DNA of 64,000 nt from Rhizobium rhizogenes (GCF_002005205.3 NZ_CP019702.2:1926001-1990000); one strand, 5' to 3'. Positions 52,279 to 62,617 are shown, counted from the first letter of the stretch. Numbers and translations are program-made. Notes: generated from the letters alone by a model not told the origin.

Positions 52279-53925
52279 TCAATGCAAAACCTTTGGCGGG
52301 TGCCAGCGCTTGCCCGCCGCCTTTGGCTTGGCGGCAAGTGTGATGGCATCCGCAGGCAGCGGCACCTTGGTTTTTGCGAGTTCCAGCCGGGCAAGGGCCG
52401 CGCGGGCTTTTTCCGCATATTCCAGATGCGCGGCATCGTCCGAATGGTAATGCTGCAGCCTGTCGAGAATCTCGGCGCCTTCCATCGCCCTTTCGGCGGC
52501 GATGAGGGCGACGGCACATTTATAAAGTGCCTCGCGGTGGAAGGGCGCGCGGTTGGTCACCTGACGGAAGGCCTCGGATGCCTCGTGATAATGCTGTTGC
52601 GCCAGCCGCGCCTCGCCGATGCGCAGCCAGAGCAGAAGCGGGTCCTGACCGCCGGCGAGAAGCGCCAGATAGGCTATTTCCGCTTCCCGGAACTCGCCAC
52701 GGTCAAAGGACAGATTGGCCAGCCCGAATTGTGCCCCGGAATGTTCCGGCGCGGCGGCCAATACCTGACCGAAGGCGATATTGGCTGCGGCCTTCTTGCC
52801 GGTCTTGTAGAATTTTAGGCCCTGTTCATAGACAAAGCGGATGCTGCGCGGATGCAGCGTGCCGCCGAGATTGTCGCCCGAGCGGGTGCGAAATAGCGTG
52901 CAACTGAGCTTCTGCTCCTCCGGTCCGAAGAAATATTTGTAAGGCTCGTTGCCGCGCAGGAAATCATAGGTCTTGAAACCCTGCTCGATGGCCCTGCGGA
53001 TGCAGTGGCCATGCAGCACCAGCCCGGGTGAGGGGGTTTTCCAGTTCTCGTCGCGGCCGGTAATGTAAAACAGTATCGACATCTTCCGCCGGTCGATGAT
53101 GTTGGCGAGCGCGCCGAGCGGCTGATCGCCGTACCACAGGACCGGCACCTCCAGATCGCCACGCCTTTGGCAGTCCATCAGCATCTGGCGCGTTGCGCCG
53201 ATCAGCAGTTCCGTGCGTTCCTTGCCCTTGTGCGGCGCCCAGCGGATGCGCCAGAAATCGAACAGGATGTCCATGTCCCGTTTGATCGTTTCGTCCGTCG
53301 CGAAGGTGATGCGGTATTCGTCGCCACCCTCCACCTTTCTGAGAAATCGCCGGAGCTTCTGTCGCGTCTGGCTGCTCATATGGCTTTCGAGATAACCGTC
53401 GAACGTGTCCGGCAGGGTGACGACCGGGCAGATGCAATTGTTGATGTTGTAGGGGTTGGTCGGCATGTTGTCCCGGAACATCACGAGCGGCCCCTGAAGC
53501 GCGCGGATCATCGCGTCGCGCCGTTCCGGCGGCCCGGAAAGGTAATCGAGCTTCAGTTCGGTCCAGTTCTGCTGGCGAATATAGGAGCAGAAACCGGCAA
53601 TGGCATGATTTTCATAGTCCGGCAGGGTGATGAAGCCGGTGTAATCGGCCGCCGCATTGCCGGCCATGACGATGCTGTCGTGAAACCGGCCGGTTTTCTC
53701 GTCCGGTTCGGTGACGATGCGCAGCGGGAAAAACGCCACATAGGGCGAGCCTTCCGGACGCTCCCTGAGCGCCAGGATGAACCAGCGCCTGCGGCGCGGC
53801 ATATAATCGCGAAGCCAGCCCCAGGAGAGGAAGTGCCGCGCATGCGGGTCGGCCATGAATACCGATTCCCAGTTTTGCCGGATCGCTTCGAAGCCGGCGT
53901 CGGTGTCGATGATGTCGATGCGCAT
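52279..53925 (-). CDS. bcsL: CelD/BcsL-family acyltransferase with C-terminal TPR region
   Basis: A 548-residue protein. Residues about 20-370 form the GNAT-like double domain of the CelD/BcsL family (WGWLRDYMPRRRRWFILALRERP; YGDQPLGALANIIDRRKMSILFYITGRDENWKTPSPGLVLHGHCIRRA; YDFLRGNEPYKYFFG). Residues about 385-520 are TPR-like repeats. GGAGGGGA lies 5-6 nt before ATG 53925; an upstream in-frame ATG at 53967 is less likely. It corresponds to Agrobacterium celD, known to be required for cellulose. An acyl transfer to the polymer or a carrier is presumed. Confidence 0.9.
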   Translation of the reverse strand: MRIDIIDTDAGFEAIRQNWESVFMADPHARHFLSWGWLRDYMPRRRRWFILALRERPEGSPYVAFFPLRIVTEPDEKTGRFHDSIVMAGNAAADYTGFITLPDYENHAIAGFCSYIRQQNWTELKLDYLSGPPERRDAMIRALQGPLVMFRDNMPTNPYNINNCICPVVTLPDTFDGYLESHMSSQTRQKLRRFLRKVEGGDEYRITFATDETIKRDMDILFDFWRIRWAPHKGKERTELLIGATRQMLMDCQRRGDLEVPVLWYGDQPLGALANIIDRRKMSILFYITGRDENWKTPSPGLVLHGHCIRRAIEQGFKTYDFLRGNEPYKYFFGPEEQKLSCTLFRTRSGDNLGGTLHPRSIRFVYEQGLKFYKTGKKAAANIAFGQVLAAAPEHSGAQFGLANLSFDRGEFREAEIAYLALLAGGQDPLLLWLRIGEARLAQQHYHEASEAFRQVTNRAPFHREALYKCAVALIAAERAMEGAEILDRLQHYHSDDAAHLEYAEKARAALARLELAKTKVPLPADAITLAAKPKAAGKRWHPPKVLH

Positions 53926-54157
53926 GTGTCCCCTCCCAATACGGATCACAAAATCGGGAGGGTTCATTCTATGGGCAAATGGCCGCCTTCAAATATTCCG
54001 TTCGGGTGAAAGGCTCACATCAAATGGGATTAGCCCGCGGCAGGTTCGGCATCGACGCGCCGCGACAAAAAACCCCTTGTCCGTCGATTGTAACTCTCTA
54101 ACATGCGGGCTGAATGCGCGGCCGGCTCAACGATCCGCATGGCACAGGAGTTCTCTT

Positions 54158-54892
54158 ATGGCTGTTCCTTATATGCTTCTCACCGGTGCGAGCCGGGGAA
54201 TAGGGCATGCCACCGTCAAGCTGTTTCAGGAAAAAGGCTGGAGAATCCTTACCGTATCGCGGCAACCTTTTTCGGAGGAGTGCCGCTGGCCCTCGGCGCG
54301 GGAGAGCCATATCCAGGCCGATCTGGAGGACCTGTCACGCATTGAGGAGCTTGCCGACGAGGTTCGTTCGCGCCTGCCGGAAGGCAAGCTTGCCGCGCTC
54401 GTCAACAATGCCGGAATTTCGCCCAAGGGTGACGGCGGAAGCCGTCTCGGCGTCATGGATACGACGGCGGATATCTGGACACGGGTGCTCAATGTCAATC
54501 TCGTTTCCACGGCGCTGCTCGCCCGCGCGCTTTTGCCGGAACTGGAGGCGGCGAAAGGCTCCATCGTCAATGTCACCTCCATCGTCGGCTCGCGCGTGCA
54601 TCCTTTTGCCGGCGTGGCCTATGCCACATCGAAGGCAGCGCTTGCGGCGCTGACGCGGGAACTGGCGCATGAATTCGGCCCGCGCGGCGTGCGCGCCAAT
54701 GCCATTGCCCCGGGGGAGATCAACACCGCCATCCTCTCTCCCGGCACCGCCGAACTGGTGGAAGCGCAGGTGCCGCTCGGCCGGCTCGGCACCACGGCCG
54801 AGGTGGCGCAGACCATCTATTTCCTCTGCTCGGAACAGTCGAGCTACATTAACGGCGCGGAAATTCACATCAATGGCGGCCAGCACGTCTGA
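54158..54892 (+). CDS. SDR-family oxidoreductase
   Basis: A 244-residue classical SDR: TGASRGIG (residues 9-16), NNAG in LVNNAGISPKG, serine in NVTSIVGS, catalytic YATSK, and the C-terminal INGAEIHINGGQHV. The ATG at 54158 has AGGAG 6-7 nt upstream; a much longer frame from 53855 crosses the bcsL promoter and is not real. It precedes a class III aminotransferase by 38 bp, so both may act in one amine or amino-alcohol pathway. The substrate is unknown. Confidence 0.88.
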   Translation: MAVPYMLLTGASRGIGHATVKLFQEKGWRILTVSRQPFSEECRWPSARESHIQADLEDLSRIEELADEVRSRLPEGKLAALVNNAGISPKGDGGSRLGVMDTTADIWTRVLNVNLVSTALLARALLPELEAAKGSIVNVTSIVGSRVHPFAGVAYATSKAALAALTRELAHEFGPRGVRANAIAPGEINTAILSPGTAELVEAQVPLGRLGTTAEVAQTIYFLCSEQSSYINGAEIHINGGQHV

Positions 54893-54930
54893 CGCTTCAA
54901 GCTCATCCAACCGAAACGGAGCCCTTACCG

Positions 54931-56283
54931 ATGACCATCCTGCCGAATTCCGTCGAGGCACGCGATATCGCCTATCAGATGCACCCGAACGTCAACCTGC
55001 GCAAATTCGAAAAGACCGGCGGTCTGGTGATCGAAAGCGGCGAGGGCATCTATGTCACCGACAGCAGCGGCAAGCGTTATATCGAGGCGATGGCGGGGCT
55101 GTGGTCGGTGGCGCTCGGTTTTGGTGAGCAGCGGCTGGTGGATGCGGCAACGAAGCAGATGCAGAAGCTGCCCTATTACCACACTTTCTCCTACAAGACG
55201 CATGGCCCATCCGTTGATCTCGCCGAGTTGCTGATCGAGCTTTCGCCGGTGCCGATGTCGAAGGTGCACTTCACCTCGTCCGGTTCCGAGGCGAATGATC
55301 TGGTCGCCAAGATGGTTTGGTATCGCTCCAATGCGCTCGGCAAAAAGGACAAGAAAAAGATCATCGGCCGCATCAAGGGTTACCATGGTGTGACGATCGC
55401 ATCAGCCTCGATCACCGGCCTGCCGCGCAACCATGAGAGCTTCGACCTGCCGCTGGACCGCATGCTGCATACCGCTTGCCCCTCCTATGTGCATTTCGGC
55501 AAGGATGGGGAAAGTGAAGCGGATTTCACCGCGCGTATCCTGAAAGAGCTGGAGGACCTGATCCTTCGCGAAGGTCCCGAAACCGTCGCCGCCTTCTGGG
55601 GCGAGCCGGTGATGGGCGCCGGCGGGGTTCTCCTGCCGCCGGAAGGATATTGGGAAGGCGTGCAGGCGATCCTGAAGAAATACGACATTCTGCTTGTCGT
55701 GGATGAGGTTATCTGCGGTTTTGGCCGCACCGGCAAGATGTTTGCCTGCGAGACCTATGGCATCAAGCCGGATGTGCTTGTCGTTTCCAAGCAGATTTCG
55801 TCGTCCTACATGCCGCTTTCGGCGATCATCATGAATGATAGTTTTTATCAGCCGATTGCCGATGAGTCCGATCGTATCGGCTCCTTCGGCCATGGTTACA
55901 CGGCCTCCGGTCATCCGGTCGCGACGGCGGTGGGGCTGGAAAACCTGAAGATCATTCAGGAGCGTGATCTGGTCGGTAATGTCGCCCGGCTGGAGGGCAA
56001 ATTTCTCGATCATCTGAAGGCGCTTGCCGATCACCCGCTCATTCATTCCTCGCGTGGCGTCGGTCTCCTTGGCGCGCTGGAAGTGAAGCCATGGGAAGGC
56101 CTGAAGGCCGGGGATACGACGCTCGCTATTGCCGCCGCCATCGAGGAGGAGGGTGTCATCACCCGGCCGATCGGCGAATCCATCTGCTTCTGCCCGCCGC
56201 TGATCATCACGGCTGAGCAGCTGGACGAGCTGTTTGCCGGCGTGAAACGTGGTCTCGACAAGGTCGCGGCCGCACGCGGCTGA
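54931..56283 (+). CDS. class III aminotransferase
   Basis: A 450-residue PLP enzyme. PLP contacts: SGSEAND near residue 118, YHG at 151-153, D258 in VVDEVICGFGRTG, catalytic K287 in VVSKQISSSYMPLSA. The type is close to putrescine/polyamine:pyruvate or beta-alanine transaminases (N-terminal MHPNVNLRKFEKTGGLVIESGEG). GGAG lies about 12 nt before the ATG. It is not a duplicate of the enzyme at 16738-18075; the two differ at their N-termini and active-site neighbourhoods. Exact donor unknown. Confidence 0.92.
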   Translation: MTILPNSVEARDIAYQMHPNVNLRKFEKTGGLVIESGEGIYVTDSSGKRYIEAMAGLWSVALGFGEQRLVDAATKQMQKLPYYHTFSYKTHGPSVDLAELLIELSPVPMSKVHFTSSGSEANDLVAKMVWYRSNALGKKDKKKIIGRIKGYHGVTIASASITGLPRNHESFDLPLDRMLHTACPSYVHFGKDGESEADFTARILKELEDLILREGPETVAAFWGEPVMGAGGVLLPPEGYWEGVQAILKKYDILLVVDEVICGFGRTGKMFACETYGIKPDVLVVSKQISSSYMPLSAIIMNDSFYQPIADESDRIGSFGHGYTASGHPVATAVGLENLKIIQERDLVGNVARLEGKFLDHLKALADHPLIHSSRGVGLLGALEVKPWEGLKAGDTTLAIAAAIEEEGVITRPIGESICFCPPLIITAEQLDELFAGVKRGLDKVAAARG

Positions 56284-56299
56284 CGATTTTATCGATTGC

Positions 56300-56327
56300 G
56301 CTAGCCGAGCGTTCCTGCTCGGCTAGC
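56300..56327. terminator. bidirectional terminator between convergent genes
   Basis: GCTAGCCGAGC and GCTCGGCTAGC form a perfect 11-bp stem with a 6-nt loop. The right arm touches the stop codon of the EamA-like gene. Confidence 0.75.
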
Positions 56328-56765
56328 TTATCCCCTGTAGGCCACGAGCACTGCGCCGCAGGCGATCAGGACAACGCCGAGCCAATTGGGCAACGACAGC
56401 CTTTCCCCCAGAAACAGCACCGCAAAGACGGCGACGAAGACGACGCTCAGCTTGTCGATGGGGGCGACGCGGGCGGCATCGCCGATTTTCAGCGCCCGGA
56501 AATAACATATCCACGATGCGCCGGTCGCCAGCCCTGAAAGCACGAGGAACAACCAGGTTCGCCCCGAAATGGTGGAGGGCTGCTGCCAGTTGCCGGTGAT
56601 GTAAACCATCAGGCCGGCGGCGGCGAGAATGACGATGGTGCGGATGAAGGTGGCGAAATCGGAATTGACGTTCTCGATGCCGATCTTCGCAAAAATGGCG
56701 GTGAGCGCCGCAAAAGCCGCTGACAGCAGCGCCCAGAATTGCCAGGCGAGAAACAGGTTCTTCAT
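56328..56765 (-). CDS. half-size EamA/DMT-type transporter protein
   Basis: A 145-residue inner-membrane protein with about five hydrophobic segments (WQFWALLSAAFAALTAIFAKIG; FIRTIVILAAAGLMVYI; TWLFLVLSGLATGASWICYFRAL; LSVVFVAVFAVLFLGE; WLGVVLIACGAVLVAYRG). It corresponds to one EamA domain, half of the usual ten-span transporter. Such single-domain forms exist as complete proteins and must dimerise. ATG 56765 is chosen (GGAGT about 9 nt upstream). The substrate is unknown. Confidence 0.85.
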   Translation of the reverse strand: MKNLFLAWQFWALLSAAFAALTAIFAKIGIENVNSDFATFIRTIVILAAAGLMVYITGNWQQPSTISGRTWLFLVLSGLATGASWICYFRALKIGDAARVAPIDKLSVVFVAVFAVLFLGERLSLPNWLGVVLIACGAVLVAYRG

Positions 56766-56858
56766 GTGATGCCGACTCCGTTCATCCATTCGCTCCCGTC
56801 TGGCTCTACAGCATCTGTCTTGCGATAAGAACTGTTTTCACAATTGTATCTGAACGTG

Positions 56859-56894
56859 GAAGGCCGGCGCATCGATCACGATGCGCCGGCCTTC
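56859..56894. terminator. very strong hairpin after dctA
   Basis: A 16-bp perfect stem GAAGGCCGGCGCATCG / CGATGCGCCGGCCTTC with a 4-nt loop, 54 bp past the dctA stop. A second, weaker hairpin of CCTGTCC / GGGACAGG type follows at about 56905-56930. Together they probably end dctA transcription. Confidence 0.75.
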
Positions 56895-56948
56895 ATGTAA
56901 GAGCCTGTCCGGACGGAGCCGGGACAGGCCGGACCTTGGGAGGTCTTA

Positions 56949-58298
56949 TTATTCGGCGGGCTGAACCGATGCCGGCAGTGCCGTATCCACATCGGCAATG
57001 CCGGAGATTTCTTCCTGGCCGCTGAGCACGCGGGCAAGCTGGTCCTGATCCAGTTCGCCTTCCCAGCGGGCGACGACGATGGTGGCGACGGCGTTACCGA
57101 CGAAGTTGGTGAGCGCGCGGCATTCCGACATGAAGCGGTCGATACCGAGGATCAGCGCCATACCGGCAACCGGAACGGAAGGCACGACGGAGAGCGTTGC
57201 AGCGAGCGTGATGAAGCCCGCGCCGGTGATGCCGGCCGCGCCCTTGGAGGAGAGCATGGCGACGAGCAGCAGCAGGATCTGTTCACCGAAGGACAGGTGG
57301 ATACCGGTTGCCTGGGCAATGAAGAGGGCCGCCAGCGTCATGTAGATGTTGGTGCCGTCAAGATTGAAGGAGTAACCGGTGGGAATGACGAGGCCGACGA
57401 CGGAGCGCTTGCAACCGGCCTTTTCCATCTTGCTCATCAGGCCCGGCAAAGCGGCTTCGGAAGACGAGGTGCCGAGAACCAGCAGCAGTTCTTCCTTGAT
57501 GTAGCGGATGAGCGCGACGATGGAGAAGCCGTTGTAGCGGCAGACGGCGCCGAGAACCACGAACACGAACAGGAAGGACGTGATGTAGAAGGTGCCGATC
57601 AGCATGGCGAGGTTGGTGACGGACGAGATGCCGTATTTGCCGATGGTGAAGGCCATGGCGCCGAAAGCACCGATGGGGGCGGCCTTCATCAGGATCGCGA
57701 CCAGCTTGAAGATCGGATACATCAGGGCATGCATGAAATCGGTGACGGGCTTGCCCTTTTCGCCGACGATGCCGAGCGCGATGCCGAACAGAACCGAGAA
57801 GAACAGCACCTGCAGAATGTCACCGCTGGCAAATGCGCCGACAATGGTGGTCGGGATGATGTTCATCAGGAAGCCGGTGATGGTCTGCTCATGGGCCTTG
57901 TCGGCGTAGGTCGCGACGGCCTTGGCATCCAGCGTGGCCGGATCGATGTTCATGCCGGCGCCCGGCTGCACGGTGTTGGCGACGATGAGGCCGACGATGA
58001 GCGCGAGCGTGGAGAAGATCAGGAAGTAGATCATGGCCTTGCCGGCCACGCGCCCGACCTTCTTCATGTCGTTCATGCCGGCGATGCCGGTTGCGACGGT
58101 GAGGAAGATGACGGGAGCGATGATCATCTTGACGAGGCGGATGAAACCGTCGCCGAGCGGCTTCAGCTGTTCGCCGAAGGCCGGATAGAAATGGCCAAGC
58201 GCGATACCGGCGATGATGGCGACCAGAACCTGGAAATACAGGTGCTTGTAAAATGGCTGCTTGGCGTGGCCTGCGGCCACGGCTGTCGTATCGATCAT
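56949..58298 (-). CDS. dctA: C4-dicarboxylate transporter DctA
   Basis: A 449-residue DAACS-family inner-membrane symporter for succinate, fumarate and malate. It begins [21 protein letters not shown] and has about eight to nine spans. Family motifs include [57 protein letters not shown] and [28 protein letters not shown] lies 5-6 nt before the ATG. Expression is expected to need sigma-54 and DctD, as the spacer carries a -24/-12 promoter and DctD-like sites. Confidence 0.97.
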   Translation of the reverse strand: MIDTTAVAAGHAKQPFYKHLYFQVLVAIIAGIALGHFYPAFGEQLKPLGDGFIRLVKMIIAPVIFLTVATGIAGMNDMKKVGRVAGKAMIYFLIFSTLALIVGLIVANTVQPGAGMNIDPATLDAKAVATYADKAHEQTITGFLMNIIPTTIVGAFASGDILQVLFFSVLFGIALGIVGEKGKPVTDFMHALMYPIFKLVAILMKAAPIGAFGAMAFTIGKYGISSVTNLAMLIGTFYITSFLFVFVVLGAVCRYNGFSIVALIRYIKEELLLVLGTSSSEAALPGLMSKMEKAGCKRSVVGLVIPTGYSFNLDGTNIYMTLAALFIAQATGIHLSFGEQILLLLVAMLSSKGAAGITGAGFITLAATLSVVPSVPVAGMALILGIDRFMSECRALTNFVGNAVATIVVARWEGELDQDQLARVLSGQEEISGIADVDTALPASVQPAE

Positions 58299-58387
58299 GT
58301 TTTTTCCTCCTCGGCCTCACCCTGCCTTTATTGGCCTCCCGGGTTCGCCGTGACGTTGACGGCTTCGCGCCGATTGCGGAGTCATGT

Positions 58388-58402
58388 GCAATACGCATGC
58401 CA
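58388..58402 (-). promoter_or_regulatory. sigma-54 promoter of dctA
   Basis: On the minus strand TGGCATG-CGTA-TTGC matches the -24/-12 consensus (GG and GC 10 bp apart). It lies 90 bp upstream of the dctA start, with the DctD-like sites a further 73-140 bp upstream. Confidence 0.85.
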
Positions 58403-58474
58403 GACTTGCTCATTTGTCGTAACTGGCTGATTTAAAAAGTACTTTTTATTGACGCTTTGCCGGCTCACGGGCAT

Positions 58475-58494
58475 TTGTGCGGAATTCCGGACAA
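58475..58494. promoter_or_regulatory. DctD-binding-like site 1
   Basis: TTGTGCGGAATTCCGGACAA, a near-perfect dyad like the upstream activator sites of rhizobial dctA. One of two tandem sites, about 35 bp apart centre to centre. Confidence 0.65.
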
Positions 58495-58508
58495 TGCCTC
58501 TTGCGGTC

Positions 58509-58527
58509 TGTGTGTAAATCCGCACAA
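58509..58527. promoter_or_regulatory. DctD-binding-like site 2
   Basis: TGTGTGTAAATCCGCACAA; its right half matches the right-hand half-site pattern of site 1 (GTGCGGA read from the other strand). It ends 7 bp before the dctB start, so it may also regulate dctBD. Confidence 0.6.
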
Positions 58528-58534
58528 TTGACGT

Positions 58535-60376
58535 ATGACCTATCAGGATCAGGCACCTCATTCTCAGGCGAAACGTCGCGCGCAATGGCTGGCGCTGGCT
58601 GGCCTGTGGCTGCTCGTCAGTCTTGGTGTGCTGCTGGTGGCCGATGAATTCGCCCGTCATCAGGCGATGCGAACGGCGGCTTTCGAGGCCTCAACCGATG
58701 CCGAGCTGAAGATTGCGTTGCTGAATGTCGCGTTGGAGCGGCCGCGCGCCATTCCGCTGGTTCTGTCAGGTGATCCCGATCTTTCCACCGCGCTGGATGG
58801 CGGCGACGCCGTCGCGGTCGATCGGCTGAACCGCAAGCTGGAGGGGCTGATTGAAGGCACGCAGTCGTCGGTCATCTATGTGACCGGGCCAACCGGTCTC
58901 ACCATCGCTTCCAGCAACTGGCGGGAGGAGGACAGCTTCGTCGGCTCCAACTACGCATTCCGGGAATATTTTCAGGCGGCGATGAAAACCGGCATGTCCG
59001 AACATTACGCGCTCGGCAATGTCAGCCGCCGGCCGGGTCTTTATATCTCCCGCCGCATCGATGCCGCCGACGGGCGGCCGCTTGGTGTTGTCATCGCCAA
59101 GGTGGAGTTCAACCGTCTGGAATCGGACTGGAACATTGGCGGCAAGCCGGTTTATGTGGTCGACAGAAACGGCGTCGTGCTGATGACGAGCGTGCCGGAA
59201 TGGCGCTTCAAGACCGTTGCACCGATTGACGAGGCGCGGCGAAAGGTGATTTCCGAAAGCCTGCAATTCGGCAATGAGACGCTGGCGATCCTGCCTTTCC
59301 GACCGGCCCGCTCATCGGACGATGATGTTCCGCTCATCCATGTCGATGAGCCGGGGCGGGAGCGCGGCGATTATCTGCGGCTGGAAACGCCGGTGCCGAC
59401 GACCACATGGACCCTGCATTACCTGCAGCCCGTAGCGCCGGCGCTGAACGCCGCCATCCGCGAGGGCCGGGTGGTGGCGCTGGCGACGCTGATGCCGCTG
59501 ATGGGTCTTTCGGCCCTGTGGCTATGGCGCCGGCACAAGACGCTCAAGGAAAAGGAAGAGGAGCAGCGCGCCCGCGCGGAGCTGGAAATGAAGGTGCAGG
59601 AGCGGACCCGCGACCTGACGAAGACCCGTGACCATCTGCAGGCCGAAATCGCTTTGCATGAAAAGACAACGGGCGAGTTGCGCAATGTGCAGCATGAGCT
59701 GGTGCAGGCCAACCGCCTCTCTATTCTCGGCCAGGTGGCGGCGGGTGTGGCGCATGAAATCAACCAGCCGGTGGCGACGATCCGCGCCTTTGCCGACAAT
59801 GCCTGCACCCTGCTGAAACGCGACCGCTTGTCCGAGGCCACCGAAAATCTCGAAAATATCGCCGCGCTGACCGAGCGCATCGGCACGATTACCGGTGACC
59901 TGAAGATATTGGCCCGCAAGGGCCGCACCGCCGCCGAGCCGGTCAGCCTCAAACTGGTCATCGAAGGCGCGGTCATGCTGTTGCGCAGCCGTTTTTCCGG
60001 GCAGATGGATGCGCTGGATATCGCGCTTCCCGATCAGGATTTGAAGGTGCTGGGCAGCCGTATCCGGTTGGAGCAGATCCTCATCAACCTTCTGCAAAAC
60101 GCTCTGGAAGCCACTGAAGCGATTGACAATGCGCATGTCGAGGTGCGTGTGCGTGAGGAGGACGACATGGTCGTGCTTTCAGTCAGCGACAATGGCGGTG
60201 GCATTCCCGAAGACATTCGCGCCCAGCTGTTTTCGCCTTTCAACACCTCAAAGGAAAGCGGCCTCGGCCTTGGCCTCGTCATCTCCAACGATATTGCCTC
60301 GGACTATGGCGGACGTATCGAGGTGGCGGGCGGCGAGGCGGGCACGTGTTTTTCCGTATATCTGAAGCGAGCATGA
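58535..60376 (+). CDS. dctB: C4-dicarboxylate sensor histidine kinase DctB
   Basis: A 613-residue kinase. Span 1 is at residues about 18-36, the periplasmic tandem-PAS/Cache sensor at about 40-305, span 2 at about 312-331, a coiled coil (338-395), then the kinase core. Phospho-acceptor H407 in VAHEINQP; N box [16 protein letters not shown] boxes SDNGGGIP and GLGLGLV. Sensor residues such as [21 protein letters not shown] fit the known succinate-binding DctB domain. It phosphorylates DctD, whose gene starts one base after its stop. Confidence 0.96.
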   Translation: MTYQDQAPHSQAKRRAQWLALAGLWLLVSLGVLLVADEFARHQAMRTAAFEASTDAELKIALLNVALERPRAIPLVLSGDPDLSTALDGGDAVAVDRLNRKLEGLIEGTQSSVIYVTGPTGLTIASSNWREEDSFVGSNYAFREYFQAAMKTGMSEHYALGNVSRRPGLYISRRIDAADGRPLGVVIAKVEFNRLESDWNIGGKPVYVVDRNGVVLMTSVPEWRFKTVAPIDEARRKVISESLQFGNETLAILPFRPARSSDDDVPLIHVDEPGRERGDYLRLETPVPTTTWTLHYLQPVAPALNAAIREGRVVALATLMPLMGLSALWLWRRHKTLKEKEEEQRARAELEMKVQERTRDLTKTRDHLQAEIALHEKTTGELRNVQHELVQANRLSILGQVAAGVAHEINQPVATIRAFADNACTLLKRDRLSEATENLENIAALTERIGTITGDLKILARKGRTAAEPVSLKLVIEGAVMLLRSRFSGQMDALDIALPDQDLKVLGSRIRLEQILINLLQNALEATEAIDNAHVEVRVREEDDMVVLSVSDNGGGIPEDIRAQLFSPFNTSKESGLGLGLVISNDIASDYGGRIEVAGGEAGTCFSVYLKRA

Positions 60377-60377
60377 C

Positions 60378-61733
60378 ATGACGGCGGATGGAACCATTTT
60401 CCTGGTGGATGACGACTCGCAGCTGCGCAAGGCGATGGTGCAGACGCTGGAACTCGACGGATTGCCGGTCACCTCCTTTTCCCGTGCCGAACAGGCGCTT
60501 GCGGCTCTGAGCGAGGATTTCGACGGCGTCATTATCACCGATGTGCGCATGCCGGGCATGACCGGCCTCGAATTCTTCGACCATGTCCGCAAGATCGATG
60601 CTGATTTGCCGGTTATCCTCATCACCGGCCATGGCGATGTGCCGATGGCGGTCGATGCGCTTCATAACGGCGCCTATGATTTCATCGCCAAGCCTTTTCC
60701 CGCCGAACGCATGGTGGAAAGTGCCCGCCGGGCACTGGAAAAACGCCATCTCGTACTGGAAAATCGCGCGCTTCGCCGCGCTGCTGGGCAGGCCGAGGAC
60801 GATCTGCCGCTGATCGGCCAGACGCCGGCCATGGAGCGTCTGCGCACCACACTTCGGCACATTGCCGATACGGATGTGGATGTGCTGGTGGCGGGGGAAA
60901 CGGGCAGCGGCAAGGAAGTGGTGGCGACGGCGCTGCACCGCTGGAGCAGGAAGCGCTCGCGGGGAAATTTTGTGGCGCTGAATTGCGGCGCGCTGCCGGA
61001 AACGGTGATCGAAAGCGAGCTTTTCGGCCATGAGCCGGGCGCTTTTACCGGCGCGCAGAAGAAACGTGTCGGCCGTATCGAGCATTCCAGCGGCGGCACG
61101 CTGTTTCTGGACGAGATTGAAAGCATGCCGCTTGCCGTGCAGGTGAAGATGCTGCGCGTGCTGGAAATGCGCGAGGTGTCGCCGCTTGGTTCGAATGAGG
61201 AGCGGCCGGTCGATATCCGCGTGGTGGCGGCGGCCAAGGTCGATCTTGGCGATCCCGCCGAGCGCGGCACCTTTCGCGAGGATCTTTATTACCGGCTGAA
61301 TGTGGTGACCCTGTCGATACCGCCGCTGCGGGAACGCAAGGCGGATATTCCGCTGCTGTTTTCCCACTTCGTCACCAAGGCTGCCAATCGTTTCAACCTG
61401 CCGGTACCGCAGATCAGCGCCGGCATTTCCCGTCGGCTTCAGGAGCATGACTGGCCGGGCAATGTGCGCGAACTCGGGCATTTCGCCGAAAGGGTGGTTC
61501 TGGGGCTGGAAACGGAAGCTGCCGCCGCACCCGTTGCACAGGCTGCCATTCCCGCTTCAGGCACCTTGCCCGAGCGCATGGATGCAATCGAGGCGCGGAT
61601 CATTCGCGAAACGCTGGAACAGTCGAATGGGGATGTGGCGGAGACAATTGCAACGCTCGGCATTGCCCGCAAGACGTTTTACGACAAGCTGCAACGCCAC
61701 GGCATCAACCGGGCGGATTATGTGAAGAACTGA
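60378..61733 (+). CDS. dctD: sigma-54-dependent response regulator DctD
   Basis: A 451-residue activator. The receiver has D55 in ITDVRMPGM as phosphorylation site. The AAA+ domain has Walker A GETGSGKE, the sigma-54 contact GAFTGA, Walker [11 protein letters not shown], and arginine fingers in [11 protein letters not shown]. The C-terminal Fis-type HTH is [26 protein letters not shown]. It binds the two dyads upstream of dctA and activates the -24/-12 promoter there. Confidence 0.97.
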   Translation: MTADGTIFLVDDDSQLRKAMVQTLELDGLPVTSFSRAEQALAALSEDFDGVIITDVRMPGMTGLEFFDHVRKIDADLPVILITGHGDVPMAVDALHNGAYDFIAKPFPAERMVESARRALEKRHLVLENRALRRAAGQAEDDLPLIGQTPAMERLRTTLRHIADTDVDVLVAGETGSGKEVVATALHRWSRKRSRGNFVALNCGALPETVIESELFGHEPGAFTGAQKKRVGRIEHSSGGTLFLDEIESMPLAVQVKMLRVLEMREVSPLGSNEERPVDIRVVAAAKVDLGDPAERGTFREDLYYRLNVVTLSIPPLRERKADIPLLFSHFVTKAANRFNLPVPQISAGISRRLQEHDWPGNVRELGHFAERVVLGLETEAAAAPVAQAAIPASGTLPERMDAIEARIIRETLEQSNGDVAETIATLGIARKTFYDKLQRHGINRADYVKN

Positions 61734-61782
61734 GAGGGGCGTGAAAGGCCTGCAACGCTTTGGACGGGTTTCCCACACTCGG

Positions 61783-61856
61783 GTCATCCTCGCCCTTGAG
61801 GCGAGGATCCATCGGCCCTCGAAAGTGTGGGTCCTCGCCTCAAGGGCGAGGATGAC
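61783..61856. repeat. palindromic intergenic repeat
   Basis: GTCATCCTCGCCCTTGAGGCGAGGATCC (shown only in outline; 61783-61810) and its near-perfect complement (61830-61856) face each other across 19 bp, with further CACACTC / GAAAGTGTG pairing between. It ends GATGACGGAG like the element at 2486-2624. The long stem may also terminate dctD transcription. Confidence 0.65.
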
Positions 61857-61934
61857 GGAGGAGGCATTGGCGCGCATCGCCAGTATGACGCTCAGCTTTT
61901 CTGCTGTCGCTCCTGCTGGAAGCCGCTGGCGTAA

Positions 61935-62438
61935 TTAGCCCGCGACGCAGAAATGACGCTGGCCGTCATAATCCGTATAGGTGCCGGTGCGGGTGTTGAA
62001 GCTGCGGTAACGCTGCGAGCAATAGTCGTACCAGGCGTTGGTCCACGGCTCGATGGTGCGATAGGTGGCGCGCTGGCCATAGACCGGGCGGCTGTCATAA
62101 ACCGGCTGCGGGCGATAGACCGGTGCCGGGCGATAGACGGGAGCGGGACGGTAGACGGGGGCCGGGCGGTATTCCTGGTAATCCGGCTCGTCATAGACAT
62201 AGCTCGGCTCATAACGGCGCGGCGGATCGATGTAGACGCGCTCATCGTCAACAGGCGCCGGGCGGGAAAGGGCGGAGCCGACGGCAACGCCGGCAGCAAG
62301 GCCGAGCACGCCACCCAGAAGGGCGGCATCGCGACGGTCACGACGGCCCCAGTCATCGGCAGAGGCGGTGTTGAAAGGAACGATGGTCGCGGCGGCAACG
62401 GCGACGGCCAGAACGGTTTTAGCTGCAAAGGACGACAT
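61935..62438 (-). CDS. BA14K-like secreted protein
   Basis: A 167-residue protein with a signal peptide (MSSFAAKTVLAVAVAAATIV..., cut near ASA at about residue 26). A hydrophobic glycine-rich patch (AALLGGVLGLAAGVAVGSAL) follows, then an imperfect repeat YRPAPV (three copies plus YRPQPV). The C-terminal motif is WYDYCSQRYRSFNTRTGTYTDYDGQRHFC, the BA14K signature of Rhizobiales. It is probably periplasmic or surface-exposed. Its role is not established. GGAAGAA lies a few nt before ATG 62438. Confidence 0.86.
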   Translation of the reverse strand: MSSFAAKTVLAVAVAAATIVPFNTASADDWGRRDRRDAALLGGVLGLAAGVAVGSALSRPAPVDDERVYIDPPRRYEPSYVYDEPDYQEYRPAPVYRPAPVYRPAPVYRPQPVYDSRPVYGQRATYRTIEPWTNAWYDYCSQRYRSFNTRTGTYTDYDGQRHFCVAG

Positions 62439-62617
62439 GGTCTTCTTCCATCCAGATGGCAGGGGCGCTGCCAGTTGCAAATTCGATGGTTAAAGAAATA
62501 TAGCGGCGCTGCTGAACGGGCGCTGAATGAATTGTGGCGCGCTGACGGCCGGAATTGGAACGGGTTTCTCCCGGTTTTGCAGGCCGCGACGCCGGGCGGC
62601 GGCGCGGCAGGACCGTT

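Noticed and set aside
56328..56765. truncated pseudogene of a full EamA transporter
   Set aside because: The protein begins and ends cleanly, has a ribosome binding site, and single-domain EamA proteins are known. No remnant of the second half lies next to it.
57297..58430. 377-codon plus-strand reading frame opposite dctA
   Set aside because: Antisense to a textbook DctA. It also covers the sigma-54 promoter.
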